From assembly GCA_902373545.1 (NCBI GenBank), contig CABKMZ010000001.1, positions 1 through 64,000 of the forward strand: a stretch of DNA of 64,000 nucleotides, written 5' to 3'. The notes under the pieces were generated by a model. The model saw only the letters and a list, made by a program, of their open reading frames with translations, was not told the DNA's origin and made no database searches. Shown here piece after piece: positions 43,412 to 51,594 of this stretch (within the stretch, counting starts at the first letter, position 1; the number at the start of each line of letters is the position of its first letter). Origin of the DNA: an uncultured Actinomyces sp. Its GTDB lineage: Bacteria > Actinomycetota > Actinomycetes > Actinomycetales > Actinomycetaceae. The position numbers and the translations under genes are program-made.

Positions 43412-44446
43412 ATGACGAATAAGGCGAAGCCGTCAGCAACCGCTGCCGGTGTTGACGCATCCCCCGAACCACACGAGGGACGCACCGCCCGCCGCGTCAC
43501 CCTTGACGACATTGCAATCGTCGCCGGAACGTCCATTGCGACGGTGTCCAGAGCACTCCAGGGTTCGCCGCGCGTCGCGCCCCCAACGCGTGAACGGATT
43601 GAGAAGGTCGCCGAACAGCTCGGATACCGAGCAAATATCGCTGCCTCACTGCTGGCATCCTCGAGGCCCCAGATCCTCGGCCTCGTCTGTACTCTCGGGC
43701 AGGAGCTACACGTGCGTTACCGGGCAGAGGCACTCAGGGCCGCCGAACGGCACGGATTTAGAATCATCGTCGAATCTATCGACGATTCACGCGACGTGGA
43801 GAGGGCCTGGGAGTCCGTCCTGCAGTTGCGCGCCCAGTCGGTCATCGCGGTGGACTCCTCGTGCATCTCGCAGAGCTACGCACACGTACCCACCGTCCTC
43901 ATCGGCCAGCAAGCGGTGCGCGAGGACCTCGATCTGATCACGAGCGACAACGAGCGCGGCATGCGTGAGGCCGTCACGCTACTGCGCGACCGGGGTCGGC
44001 AACGCGTCGCCTTCATCGAGGGCCCTCCCGGGCCCTCCGCTCGCGCTCACAAGTCAGCTTTTCTCAGGGCCTGCCGCAGTGTGCGCATCGACCATGTCTG
44101 TATTCCAGGAGGCGACAACGTCGATGCCGGCTTCCTGGCCGTCCGCGCCGGGCTGCCCACCGGGGTGGATGCGCTCGTGTGCTACAACGACCAGTGCGCC
44201 CAGGGCGCGATCCTCGCGCTTCTGCGCCACGGCCTCGTCCCCGGTCGAGACATCCTTGTTGTCGGCTGCGATAACTCCGCACTCGCCGCTACCCGCGCAC
44301 TCGCGCTCACCTCGATTGACCGCGCTCCCGCACGCGTCGGCGCCCTCGCCGTCGACTGCGCGATCGCACGAGCACTGGGAGACGACAAAGCACCCGTGCG
44401 CGAGCGCGTCGAGACCGAGTTGGTCGTGCGTGCCAGCACGGGATGA
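43412..44446 (+). CDS. LacI-family transcriptional regulator
   Basis: 344 residues from the ATG at 43412 (an upstream GTG/ATG extension lacks family similarity). The N-terminal helix-turn-helix and hinge are clear (VTLDDIAIVAGTSIATVSRALQGSPRVAPPTRERI), followed by a periplasmic-binding-like effector domain ending with the VGCDNSALAATRALALTSID segment. It is convergent with the inositol-monophosphatase-like gene. Two LacI-type operators at 45615-45650 upstream of that gene's operon are the likely targets. Effector unknown. Confidence 0.92.
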   Translation: MTNKAKPSATAAGVDASPEPHEGRTARRVTLDDIAIVAGTSIATVSRALQGSPRVAPPTRERIEKVAEQLGYRANIAASLLASSRPQILGLVCTLGQELHVRYRAEALRAAERHGFRIIVESIDDSRDVERAWESVLQLRAQSVIAVDSSCISQSYAHVPTVLIGQQAVREDLDLITSDNERGMREAVTLLRDRGRQRVAFIEGPPGPSARAHKSAFLRACRSVRIDHVCIPGGDNVDAGFLAVRAGLPTGVDALVCYNDQCAQGAILALLRHGLVPGRDILVVGCDNSALAATRALALTSIDRAPARVGALAVDCAIARALGDDKAPVRERVETELVVRASTG

Positions 44447-44488
44447 TCGCGCGCAACGACATCACGGCCCCCGTCCCGCGCGATCATC
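44442..44488. terminator. Hairpin between convergent lacI-type and IMPase genes
   Basis: GATGATCGCGCG (44442-44453) pairs with CGCGCGATCATC (44477-44488) around a 23-base loop. No strong T-run follows on either side. Confidence 0.4.
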
Positions 44489-44492
44489 AGCC

Positions 44493-45275
44493 CTATTCGA
44501 CAGAGGTCATGAGCCTCTCCACCAACGAGGCATGGACGCCGGGAGTAGCCAAGAGGATCGAACCCTTGTAGCGCACGTCAAGGGGCGTACCGTCCAACCG
44601 CGTTGCCAACGCCCCGCACTCGGTCGCAATAAGCGTCGCCGCCGCGATATCCCACGGGGATACCCACATGTGCACGAAGGCACCCGCGCGCCCGCGCGCA
44701 ACCTCGACGCACTCCAGCGCAGCGGAGCCGTAGCGTCGGTGTCCTCTGCTCTCTTGCAGTGCCCGCGCGAGCCTCGGCAACGCAAGGATCTCTTTGATGT
44801 CCGTGATAACAATCGCCTCGCGATACGAGGAAGCATCCTGCGCGCGAGGCAGTGGAACGCCATCCAACCACGCGCCCCTGCCTCGGATCGCATGACAGAC
44901 GTGGCCGCCGACGACGTCCGCGACGACTCCGAGCACGGGTTCTCCGTCCTCGCACAACGCAAGTGAAACCGCGTAGTCGCGGTGCGTCTCCACGTAGTTC
45001 ATCGTGCCGTCAATGGGGTCGAGGACCCACACGCGGCCCGCGAAGGAATCAACGGCGTGTCCTTCCTCCCCCAACAGGGGCAGGCCGGTTGCCTCTTCCA
45101 GGCGAGCAGCAATCTCCTCCTCGATTGCCCTGTCGACCGCCGTCACCAGGTCGTTACGATTCGACTTCGTGTCAACCGCAAGGTCACACGGCGGATCAAG
45201 CGCGATCGCCATGCCGACGCGAACGACGTCGATGGCAATCTCCGCCAGCTGATCGATACTCAGTTCACAACTCAT
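44493..45275 (-). CDS. Inositol monophosphatase family protein
   Basis: 260 residues. Lithium-sensitive sugar phosphatase superfamily: metal ligands in LLGEEGHAV, LDPIDGTMNY and the SPWDIAAATLI (WDxAA) motif are all intact, so an active phosphatase is expected. Possible substrates are inositol phosphates, histidinol phosphate or nucleotide phosphates; sequence does not decide. Its ATG overlaps the stop of the upstream frameshifted membrane gene (ATGA), and the pair is probably controlled by the neighbouring LacI-type protein. Confidence 0.88.
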   Translation of the reverse strand: MSCELSIDQLAEIAIDVVRVGMAIALDPPCDLAVDTKSNRNDLVTAVDRAIEEEIAARLEEATGLPLLGEEGHAVDSFAGRVWVLDPIDGTMNYVETHRDYAVSLALCEDGEPVLGVVADVVGGHVCHAIRGRGAWLDGVPLPRAQDASSYREAIVITDIKEILALPRLARALQESRGHRRYGSAALECVEVARGRAGAFVHMWVSPWDIAAATLIATECGALATRLDGTPLDVRYKGSILLATPGVHASLVERLMTSVE

Positions 45276-45545
45276 GCTTCCTCCTGTGCCGCACTAAACT
45301 CACGGTCTGCACGCAGGTTACGCTCCTCGAAGAACGCGACAAATTCCAGACAGATCAGGCCGACGATCGCCGAGGCAACAAGGACGGTGACGGTCGAGCC
45401 CCAGAAGATAGAAGCCACCGTCGACGATGACCAGGACGGCGTATGTCTTGAGGGATTCGACAAGCCACCTGCGCCGCTGCTGTGCCAGCGACAGCGACGT
45501 CGGTGGCGCCATGCGTGAATCAAAGAGCCCGGATAAATGCATCAT
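45272..45545 (-). pseudogene. Small two-helix membrane protein gene with a one-base frameshift
   Basis: The ATG at 45545 follows GGAGAGAAGG at good spacing and opens a frame that loses sense at a GGGG run (plus-strand CCCC, 45399-45402). Removing one G joins it to the second frame, giving a 90-residue protein: basic N-terminus (SLAQQRRRWLVESLKTYAVL), then FYLLGSTVTVLVASAIVGL continuing into a second hydrophobic stretch, and a charged tail EERNLRADREFSAAQEEA. The final TGA overlaps the IMPase ATG, which supports the second frame being real. Either a sequencing error, a true disruption, or a switchable site. Family not recognised. Confidence 0.65.
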
Positions 45546-45614
45546 CGCCTTCTCTCCAGAGTTATTGGTGTGACGTACTCGGGCGACGGCGCCAGGCGAG
45601 TACACCACCAGAAT

Positions 45615-45650
45615 ACAAACGCTTACACATCCCGCAAACAAGCGCTTACA
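45615..45650. promoter_or_regulatory. Pair of LacI-type operators
   Basis: ACAAACGCTTACA (45615-45627) and ACAAGCGCTTACA (45638-45650) are 13-base near-palindromes centred on a CG step, 23 bases apart, like cre/LacI operators (TGTAAGCGCTTnnn). On the minus strand TTGCGG and TATTCT, 16 bases apart, overlap them. They lie 70-105 bases before the start of the frameshifted gene-IMPase operon. Confidence 0.65.
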
Positions 45651-45820
45651 TACAGTCGGACACCATCATGACACCGCGCGCCAAACGAGCATAAATCACA
45701 CTGTTTCCGGTCTTTGAGCACCGATATCAACGAATCCAATCCAGATGGGATCACACAAGATGGCCCTGTATGGCTGCGCGTTCGATGCGAATGGCATCGC
45801 TAGGCTGCCAAGGCGCTACC

Positions 45821-45863
45821 GCATACCCCGTAGGGGTAAGCGAGATACCCCTACGGGGTATGC
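45821..45863. promoter_or_regulatory. Double CsoR-type operator
   Basis: A perfect 18-bp inverted repeat (GCATACCCCGTAGGGGTA and TACCCCTACGGGGTATGC, 7-base spacer). Each arm is itself a near-palindrome of the TACCCCnnnGGGGTA type (45824-45838 and 45846-45860), the site bound by CsoR/CstR-family copper or persulfide sensors. It lies 121 bases before the DUF2249 gene. Confidence 0.7.
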
Positions 45864-45983
45864 AACCAATGGTCAATCGAACCCCTTTTTATTCGTGCGC
45901 TGGTTATGAGAGGGGAACAGCCATTAAAATAAAGATGCGTATCTACGCGTAGAAAATGACGTGTACGAAAAGGAAGGCCACCC

Positions 45984-46280
45984 ATGACCATTCAGGAACT
46001 ACCCATGCCCCAGACGTCGACCGGAGGCTGCGGCTGCGGCGCACATGCGGAGCAAGACCCCACGATCGATGCCACCGCGATCCCCCACCGGCTGCGTCAC
46101 GCCGCCGTGCTTGGTGCCGCGCAATCCATGAGCGCCGGTGAGTCATTCATCATCCGTGCTCCCCACCTGCCCCGCCCGCTTCTGGCACAGATCATGCAGC
46201 TGCCGGGCGAGTGGACCTTCGAGGTCATCACCGACGGTCCCGAGTATTGGGATGTGCGCACCACACGTGTGTCGCTCTGA
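45984..46280 (+). CDS. DUF2249 domain protein with N-terminal Cys motif
   Basis: 98 residues from the ATG at 45984 behind AAGGAAGG. N-terminal TGGCGCGAHAE carries two cysteines and a histidine; the rest is a small TusA-like DUF2249 domain (DATAIPHRLRHAAVLGAAQSM...PHLPRPLLAQIMQLPGEWTFEV). DUF2249 proteins are often found with nitric-oxide, Fe-S or sulfur-related genes. The CsoR-type operator upstream suggests induction by copper or reactive sulfur. A terminator follows directly, so the gene is monocistronic. Function is inferred only. Confidence 0.8.
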   Translation: MTIQELPMPQTSTGGCGCGAHAEQDPTIDATAIPHRLRHAAVLGAAQSMSAGESFIIRAPHLPRPLLAQIMQLPGEWTFEVITDGPEYWDVRTTRVSL

Positions 46281-46297
46281 TCCATGAAGGTGCAACG

Positions 46298-46340
46298 TGG
46301 GTGGCAGGATCACAGCGATCCTGCCACCCACACCCGTTTG
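46298..46340 (+). terminator. Terminator of the DUF2249 gene
   Basis: GTGGGTGGCAGGATC (46298-46312) pairs perfectly with GATCCTGCCACCCAC (46318-46332), followed by ACCCGTTTG. Confidence 0.7.
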
Positions 46341-46382
46341 TCATACTGAGAGATACGCACTCGTCACCGTCGTCTCCTGCGG

Positions 46383-46388
46383 TAGCCT
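46383..46388 (+). promoter_or_regulatory. Leaderless -10 of the 180-residue gene
   Basis: TAGCCT ends 6 bases before the ATG at 46395; no Shine-Dalgarno is visible. Confidence 0.4.
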
Positions 46389-46394
46389 GGTCCC

Positions 46395-46937
46395 ATGAAT
46401 GATTGGAAGCTCACATCCTTCAACGCTGACGTGAGCGCAGTTGCCAGGGCCACAGCCTACGCCGCCGAGCTCACTGCAGAGAACCTACTCGCCCGGACAG
46501 ACTCCGAGCAGATGGGCCACACAGCTCTCGAAGTGATCTGGGATCAGCACGGCATCGCGTTCGCCGGCGGAGTCGGCGGAGTCGGACAGGGACGCAACAG
46601 CCTCGACGCTCTCGGCTACAAGCCCGGCGAGCTTCACATCGGCCACTGCCACGGCGGAACCTCCCGCGCCCTCACCTTTACCGAAGAGGGGCGGACGATC
46701 CCAGCGGGCTTCGGCCCCTCCATCGGATGCCGCCTCCTCGCGGACCGAGAGTTTGTGGACAAAATGAGGCAGATGCCCGCCCTCTGGAATGCGATTGCTT
46801 CCGGGCAGGTCTCTCTTTTTTGGGACATGGTGTTCGCACCGTCGGGACGCCTTGATGACATTCGCTTCACCTCAACGCCGATCATTCTGCCGCCCGCCGA
46901 GATGGCGGCGCTGAACCAGGCGATCACCAGCGCGTAG
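46395..46937 (+). CDS. Protein of unknown function, 180 residues
   Basis: A soluble, well-composed protein I do not recognise. It begins MNDWKLTSFNADVSAVARAT and contains a glycine-rich stretch (GIAFAGGVGGVGQGRNSLD), a His/Cys patch HIGHCHGGTSR, and an ordered C-terminal half (FGPSIGCRLLADREFVDKMR, WDMVFAPSGRLDDIRF). The HxxHCH group could bind a metal, but this is a guess. No signal peptide or membrane helix is present. Terminators bracket it on both sides, so it is a single-gene transcription unit. Confidence 0.7.
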   Translation: MNDWKLTSFNADVSAVARATAYAAELTAENLLARTDSEQMGHTALEVIWDQHGIAFAGGVGGVGQGRNSLDALGYKPGELHIGHCHGGTSRALTFTEEGRTIPAGFGPSIGCRLLADREFVDKMRQMPALWNAIASGQVSLFWDMVFAPSGRLDDIRFTSTPIILPPAEMAALNQAITSA

Positions 46938-46947
46938 CCCGCATAGC

Positions 46948-46980
46948 AGTGGCCGCCCCGGGACAACCGGGGCGGCCACT
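46948..46980. terminator. Bidirectional terminator between the unknown gene and nusB
   Basis: AGTGGCCGCCCCGG (46948-46961) pairs with CCGGGGCGGCCACT (46967-46980) around GACAA, between two convergent genes. A strong stem, weak T-tracts. Confidence 0.7.
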
Positions 46981-46996
46981 GTCATGATGCGAGTGC

Positions 46997-47629
46997 TCAG
47001 TATTCCTCAAGCAGCTCGTCGAGATCGTCCTCGACGCTGGCGCCATCAAGCGGCGTCGCGCCTGCGGGAAGCGACCGAGCCGGCGCCTCCTGGACGGGCA
47101 GAGAATCGACAGACGTGGCCGGTGGCTCGGAAGAATTCGAGTCGGCGACGAAGGAATCCTCGTCACTGCCCTGCCTGCGCGACCACGCGGGGGACGCCAG
47201 GTCCTTACGGATGGCATCGAGAACCGCGTTCACGAAGGACGGAGACGTGTCGGTCGAGATCGAGCGGACGATCGAGATCGCCTCGTCGATGACGATGATC
47301 GGCGACACCTCGTCGTTTTCCAGCATCTCCCACACGGCCACGCGCATGACGGCCAGGTCCACGGCGGCGATGCGATCCAGGCCGGGCACGCGGGCGTGCG
47401 CCGAAATCAGGGAGTCGATGCGGCGCAGGTTGTCCGCCACTCCCCCAATGATCTGGATCGAAAACTCCGGGAGCGGAGTCTGGGCCGCGGTGATGACGCG
47501 GCGCTCGCGCAACAGGTCGCGCAGCACGTCGGGGTTGGACCCCATACCGCGCTGGTCGGCCTCGTAGACCACGTCGGCCGCGCGCTTGCGGGCCTTCGTG
47601 CGCGAGGTGAAGCGGTGCTGCTTCGACAT
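46997..47629 (-). CDS. nusB: Transcription antitermination factor NusB
   Basis: 210 residues. NusB with NusE binds boxA of rRNA leaders to prevent termination. The helical NusB domain occupies residues 1-145 (TSRTKARKRAADVVYEADQRG, LDRIAAVDLAVMRVAVWEML, IDEAISIVRSISTDTSPSFVN, NAVLDAIRKDLA). About 65 extra residues follow as a low-complexity acidic tail ending DLDELLEEY; similar tails occur in actinobacterial NusB. Its ATG overlaps the last base of the efp stop. Confidence 0.94.
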   Translation of the reverse strand: MSKQHRFTSRTKARKRAADVVYEADQRGMGSNPDVLRDLLRERRVITAAQTPLPEFSIQIIGGVADNLRRIDSLISAHARVPGLDRIAAVDLAVMRVAVWEMLENDEVSPIIVIDEAISIVRSISTDTSPSFVNAVLDAIRKDLASPAWSRRQGSDEDSFVADSNSSEPPATSVDSLPVQEAPARSLPAGATPLDGASVEDDLDELLEEY

Positions 47630-48192
47630 TACTCGGTCACGCGACCCGAGTACGAGCCGTCGCGGGTGTCAACCTTGACGCGGGTGCCTTCCTCCATGAA
47701 GAGGGGAACCTGGATCTCGTAGCCGGTCTCGAGGGTCGCGGGCTTGGTGCCGGCGGAGGAGCGGTCGCCCTGCAGGCCGGGCTCGGTGTGGGTGATCGTC
47801 AGAACGACGGTCGCGGGCAGCTCGACGAACAGGACGGTGCCGTCGTGCTGGGAGACGATGACGTCCTGGTTCTCAACCATGAAGTTGCGGGCGTCGCCAA
47901 CGGTCTCGGCGGGAACGTTGATCTGCTCGTAGGTGGACTGGTCCATGAAGACGTAGTCGGTGCCGTCCTGGTACAGGTACGTCATGTCGCGACGGTCAAC
48001 GGTGGCGGTCTCGATCTTGAGGCCGGCGTTGAAGGTCTTGTCGACGGTCTTGCCGGACAGGACGTTCTTGATCTTGGTGCGCACGAAGGCCGGGCCCTTG
48101 CCGGGCTTGACGTGCTGGAACTCGACAACCTGCCAGAGCTGGCCGTCGATCACCATGACGAGGCCGTTCTTCAGATCATTTGTCGTTGCCAC
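47629..48192 (-). CDS. efp: Elongation factor P
   Basis: 187 residues, GTG start behind GAGG. EF-P relieves ribosome stalling at proline runs. The tip loop is [16 protein letters not shown], carrying the conserved Lys flanked by prolines as in actinobacterial EF-P thought to work without modification. Domains II and III are complete ([33 protein letters not shown] region). Lies between the aro genes and nusB as in Rv2533c-Rv2540c. Confidence 0.96.
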   Translation of the reverse strand: MATTNDLKNGLVMVIDGQLWQVVEFQHVKPGKGPAFVRTKIKNVLSGKTVDKTFNAGLKIETATVDRRDMTYLYQDGTDYVFMDQSTYEQINVPAETVGDARNFMVENQDVIVSQHDGTVLFVELPATVVLTITHTEPGLQGDRSSAGTKPATLETGYEIQVPLFMEEGTRVKVDTRDGSYSGRVTE

Positions 48193-48216
48193 AGGTGTAC
48201 CTCACTCGTAAAGGAA

Positions 48217-48741
48217 TCAGTAATCAGGGGCCAGTTTACACGCGCGAGCAACGAATTCGGCGACTTCTTGCGGGGTGAGGCCGCTCGTATCGACTGTTGT
48301 GTCGGCCACGGCTTCGTAGGCGATGCGGGCCTGCGTCATCAGCTGGGCCAGGACGGCGCGCGGGGCACCCAGGCCCACGGAGCGTGGGGCGCTCAGGTTT
48401 TCTCGGCGAGATACTGCGGAAAGGTCGGCGGCCAACTCGACGACTACCGCGCCGCGCGCTCGTGCCTCATGAATTGCCGAGGCCGTGGCGGGGTCGAGGG
48501 GTTGGGAGGCGCCGAGCGTGACAATGCCCTCGTCGCATCCGAGCAGGCGGAGGGCCTCGTCACGCGAGGCCTGGGCCAGGCGCGGGTCACGAGCCACGAC
48601 GAGGGTGCGCATGTGGGCACCCAGGCGTTCCTCGACGGCGTCATCAACCTCGAGCAGGGGCAGGCCCGTGGTCTGGGCGAGCAGTCGACCGACCGTGGTT
48701 TTGCCCGAGCCGGGCACTCCGATGAGGACGACGAGGCTCAT
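48217..48741 (-). CDS. Shikimate kinase-like protein with degenerate active site
   Basis: 174 residues, ATG overlapping the aroB stop. The P-loop GVPGSGKTT and the Asp of the DxD site (LLEVDDAVEERLG) are present. The shikimate-binding GGG motif reads GAS (VTLGASQPL), the FRRxE segment carrying Arg58 is absent, and the RPLL lid is RSVGL. A normal aroK lies two genes upstream, so this is probably not the pathway kinase. It occupies the place of aroQ (3-dehydroquinase) in the mycobacterial cluster. Nucleotide binding is likely; substrate unknown. Confidence 0.75.
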   Translation of the reverse strand: MSLVVLIGVPGSGKTTVGRLLAQTTGLPLLEVDDAVEERLGAHMRTLVVARDPRLAQASRDEALRLLGCDEGIVTLGASQPLDPATASAIHEARARGAVVVELAADLSAVSRRENLSAPRSVGLGAPRAVLAQLMTQARIAYEAVADTTVDTSGLTPQEVAEFVARACKLAPDY

Positions 48742-49820
48742 ACGCCGATTCCGATGAAGCGGGCGGGGTCGGCGAGCTCGGAGGGGTCGACCGGATGGGT
48801 GCCCGGGTTCGCGATGCCGTCCAGGAGGACGAAGCGCAAGACGCCGCGGCGGACCTTCTTATCCGAGAGCATGATGTGCGTGAGCTCGTCCAGGGACGTG
48901 CCCGAGTAGCGGGTGGGCAGGCCGATGCGAGCGAAGAGTTCGTCGTGTCGGGCGACCTCTTCTTCCGTGAGGAGTCCGCGCGCGGCCGCCAGGCGTGCGG
49001 CAAAGCAACAGCCGACGGCGACTGCGTCGCCGTGGCGCCACGTGTAGTCGTTGGCGCGTTCGATGGCGTGGGCCAGGGTGTGGCCGTAGTTGAGGATCTC
49101 GCGCAGGCCGCCCTCGGTCAGGTCGGCGGAGACGACGCGAGCCTTGACGGCCACCGCGCGGGTGGTGATGTCCGCCAGCTCCTCGCTGGCCGGATCCAGG
49201 AGGCGCGCCGGGTCGATCTCCCCCACGATGCGCAAGATCTCGGGGTCGGCGATGAATCCGCACTTGATGACCTCGGCCGCTCCGGCGGCGAGGTCTTCGC
49301 GCGGCAGGGTTTCCAGCAGGCTCATGTCGGCGACGACGGCGACGGCCGGGTAGAAGGAGCCGACCAGGTTCTTACCCACCGACGTGTTGATGCCGGTCTT
49401 GCCGCCCACAGCGGCATCGACCATGCCCAGCAGCGTGGTCGGCACGTTGATGAGCGTGATGCCGCGCAGCCACGTGGCCGCGACGAAGCCCGCCATGTCG
49501 GTGGTCGCTCCCCCGCCCATGGCGACAATCGCGTCCTTGCGGCCCAGCTGGAGGCGCCCGCAGGTGTCCCACAGACCGGCGACGACCTCGATCGATTTAC
49601 CGGCCTCGGCGTCTGGGTGATCGGCGGTGGCGGCCTCGTACCCGAGGGAACGCAGGTGGGTTGCCAGGGCCTCGGCTCGGGGCGCAAGAGGGCGGGCGTG
49701 GATGATGAGGACCTTCGTGGCCGACTCGTCAAGCGCGCCCACGATCGGGGCGAAGCCAAGATCGCGGCCGACGGTGATGGTCGAGGGCTTGTCGCCACTG
49801 ACCTCGATGGTGGTGCTCAT
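48738..49820 (-). CDS. aroB: 3-Dehydroquinate synthase
   Basis: 360 residues. Second step of the shikimate pathway (DAHP to dehydroquinate), NAD- and metal-dependent. Motifs: AMGGGATTDMAGFVAATWLRG, TTLLGMVDAAVGGKTGIN and the metal-site GHTLAHAIE region. ATG overlaps the aroK stop by four bases. Confidence 0.97.
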   Translation of the reverse strand: MSTTIEVSGDKPSTITVGRDLGFAPIVGALDESATKVLIIHARPLAPRAEALATHLRSLGYEAATADHPDAEAGKSIEVVAGLWDTCGRLQLGRKDAIVAMGGGATTDMAGFVAATWLRGITLINVPTTLLGMVDAAVGGKTGINTSVGKNLVGSFYPAVAVVADMSLLETLPREDLAAGAAEVIKCGFIADPEILRIVGEIDPARLLDPASEELADITTRAVAVKARVVSADLTEGGLREILNYGHTLAHAIERANDYTWRHGDAVAVGCCFAARLAAARGLLTEEEVARHDELFARIGLPTRYSGTSLDELTHIMLSDKKVRRGVLRFVLLDGIANPGTHPVDPSELADPARFIGIGV

Positions 49821-50326
49821 TGGTGCTCCAAGTGGTTGAGAATGTCGGTGACCACATCATCAACGGGGCCAGGCCCGGTGGGCACGGTCACCGTGGCGAC
49901 GGCGCGGTAGTGCGGCTCGCGCTCGGCGCGCAGGCGGCGCAGAGCGCCGTCGGGATCGGCGGCCAGCAGCGGGCGGTGCGTCTTGCCGGCGGTTCGGCGA
50001 ACGAGCTCGTCGTGGGGCGCGTCGATGTAGACGACGGTGTGGCCGTCCAGGAGGTCGCGCACGGCAGGGGTGGCTGCCGCTCCCCCGCCCAGCGAGATGA
50101 CGGCGTGGCCCGTCAGCGCGTGAGCGACCGCCGCGGTCTCCATGACGCGGAAGGCGGCCTCGCCGTCGGTGGCGAAAATATCAGAGATCGCTCGCCCCTC
50201 ACGCTCGACGATGAGGGCGTCGGTGTCAATATGGGGCACGCCGAGGCGCTCGGCCAGCAGGTGTCCCACCTTGGATTTGCCCGCGCCAGGCAGGCCAACA
50301 AGGACGATGGGAAGGGCGACGATCAT
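49817..50326 (-). CDS. aroK: Shikimate kinase
   Basis: 169 residues. It phosphorylates shikimate. All active-site parts are intact: P-loop GLPGAGKSK, HIDTDALIVEREG, AAFRVMETA (Arg), ISLGGGAAATPAV and THRPLLA lid. Overlaps the aroC stop by four bases and aroB by four. The contrast with the degenerate copy two genes downstream is clear. Confidence 0.96.
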   Translation of the reverse strand: MIVALPIVLVGLPGAGKSKVGHLLAERLGVPHIDTDALIVEREGRAISDIFATDGEAAFRVMETAAVAHALTGHAVISLGGGAAATPAVRDLLDGHTVVYIDAPHDELVRRTAGKTHRPLLAADPDGALRRLRAEREPHYRAVATVTVPTGPGPVDDVVTDILNHLEHQ

Positions 50327-51534
50327 GCCCGCTCCCCCACGACCTGACAGTAGGAGTCCAGGTTGCGGCGCATCTCGGCGACCGATCGCCCGCCCGCGTG
50401 GTCGAAGAGGGCGTCGGCCAGGACCAGGGCCACCTCGGCCTCGGCGATGACGGCGCCGGGGACGACCTGGCAGGTGTCGGAGCGCTGGTGCAGCCCCACC
50501 GCCTCCTCGCCCGTGGCCAGGTCCACGCTGCGCAGGGCTCGCGGGACGGTCGAGATCGGCTTGAATCCGGCGCGAGCCACGATGGGCGCACCGTTGGACG
50601 TGCCGCCCTCGATGCCTCCGGCGTGATTCGTGGTACGCGTCAGGTGCCCGTCTTCGCCCCGAACGATCTCGTCGTGGGCGGCCGAGCCCAGCAGGGCCGC
50701 CTGCGCGAAGCCGTCGCCGATCTCGACGCCCTTGACGGATTGGATCGACATGAGGGCGCCGGCCAGGCGGGCGTCCAGTCGCTCACGGGCGCTCACGTGC
50801 GTCCCCAGGCCCACCGGAACGTCGTAGGCGATGACCTCGACGACGCCGCCGATGGTGTCGCCGCTGTGCTTCGCGTCGTCCACTGCAGCCTCGAAACGGG
50901 CGTTGTCGGCGAGGTCGAGGGTGCGCATGGAGGCCTCGCACAGGGCCTCCTCGTCGGCCGGGGTCGGGATCGTCGAGGCCGACGCGCGTTGGGCACCAAC
51001 CGCAACGACGTGGGAGACGAGGCGAATACCAGCGACCTGGTCGAGCAGTGCCTCGGCCAGCGCCCCGAGAGCAACCCGAGCCGCCGTCTCGCGGGCGGAG
51101 GCACGCTCGAGCACCGGGCGGGCCTCGGACAGGTCGTACGACAGCATGCCGGGCAGGTCCGCATGCCCGGGACGAGGCCGGGTCAGCGGGCGGTTACGCG
51201 CAATCTCGCGCTCGTCGCCCGTGCCCGCATCAATGAGGAGAGCGGACGGATCAACCGGGTCGGCGTTCATGACGGTCTCCCACTTGGGCCACTCGGAGTT
51301 ACCGATCCGAATGGCAACAGGGGCGCCCGTCGTCACGCCGTGACGAACACCCGCCACGATCGACACGTCGTCGGTCTCGAACTTCTGGCGCGCACCGCGC
51401 CCGTAGCCCAGACGGCGGCGCGCCAACGCCCGGCGCAGATCATCGGTCGTGATACGCAAGCCCGAGGGAAGCCCCTCGATAGTGGCAAGTAGCGCGGGCC
51501 CGTGCGATTCTCCGGCGGTCATCCATCTCAGCAT
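50323..51534 (-). CDS. aroC: Chorismate synthase
   Basis: 403 residues from the ATG at 51534 behind GGGAGGC. Last step of the shikimate pathway, FMN-dependent. Signatures: LRWMTAGESHGPALLATIEG, RPGHADLPGMLSYDL, RASARETAARVALGAL and GGIEGGTSNGAPIVARA. First gene of the aroC-aroK-aroB cluster; a 60-base gap separates it from the FKBP gene. Confidence 0.97.
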   Translation of the reverse strand: MLRWMTAGESHGPALLATIEGLPSGLRITTDDLRRALARRRLGYGRGARQKFETDDVSIVAGVRHGVTTGAPVAIRIGNSEWPKWETVMNADPVDPSALLIDAGTGDEREIARNRPLTRPRPGHADLPGMLSYDLSEARPVLERASARETAARVALGALAEALLDQVAGIRLVSHVVAVGAQRASASTIPTPADEEALCEASMRTLDLADNARFEAAVDDAKHSGDTIGGVVEVIAYDVPVGLGTHVSARERLDARLAGALMSIQSVKGVEIGDGFAQAALLGSAAHDEIVRGEDGHLTRTTNHAGGIEGGTSNGAPIVARAGFKPISTVPRALRSVDLATGEEAVGLHQRSDTCQVVPGAVIAEAEVALVLADALFDHAGGRSVAEMRRNLDSYCQVVGERA

Positions 51535-51594
51535 GCCTCCCAGTGTCCCACAAGGCCGAGTGCCGATGCCCGCCCACTCTCAGGGGATGAACGC

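Larger units (their letters stand above)
45546..45983. other. Regulatory intergenic region, no gene
   Basis: This 438-base gap between divergent transcripts holds two LacI-type operators near the leftward side and a double CsoR-type operator near the rightward side, described separately. Composition is more AT-rich than the flanking genes. No open frame in it is convincing. Confidence 0.6.

Noticed and set aside
45318-45641. 107-residue protein read in the first frame alone
   Set aside because: After the GGGG run the frame turns into a Cys/Arg-rich sequence with no hydrophobic pattern, whereas the shifted frame continues the membrane helices.
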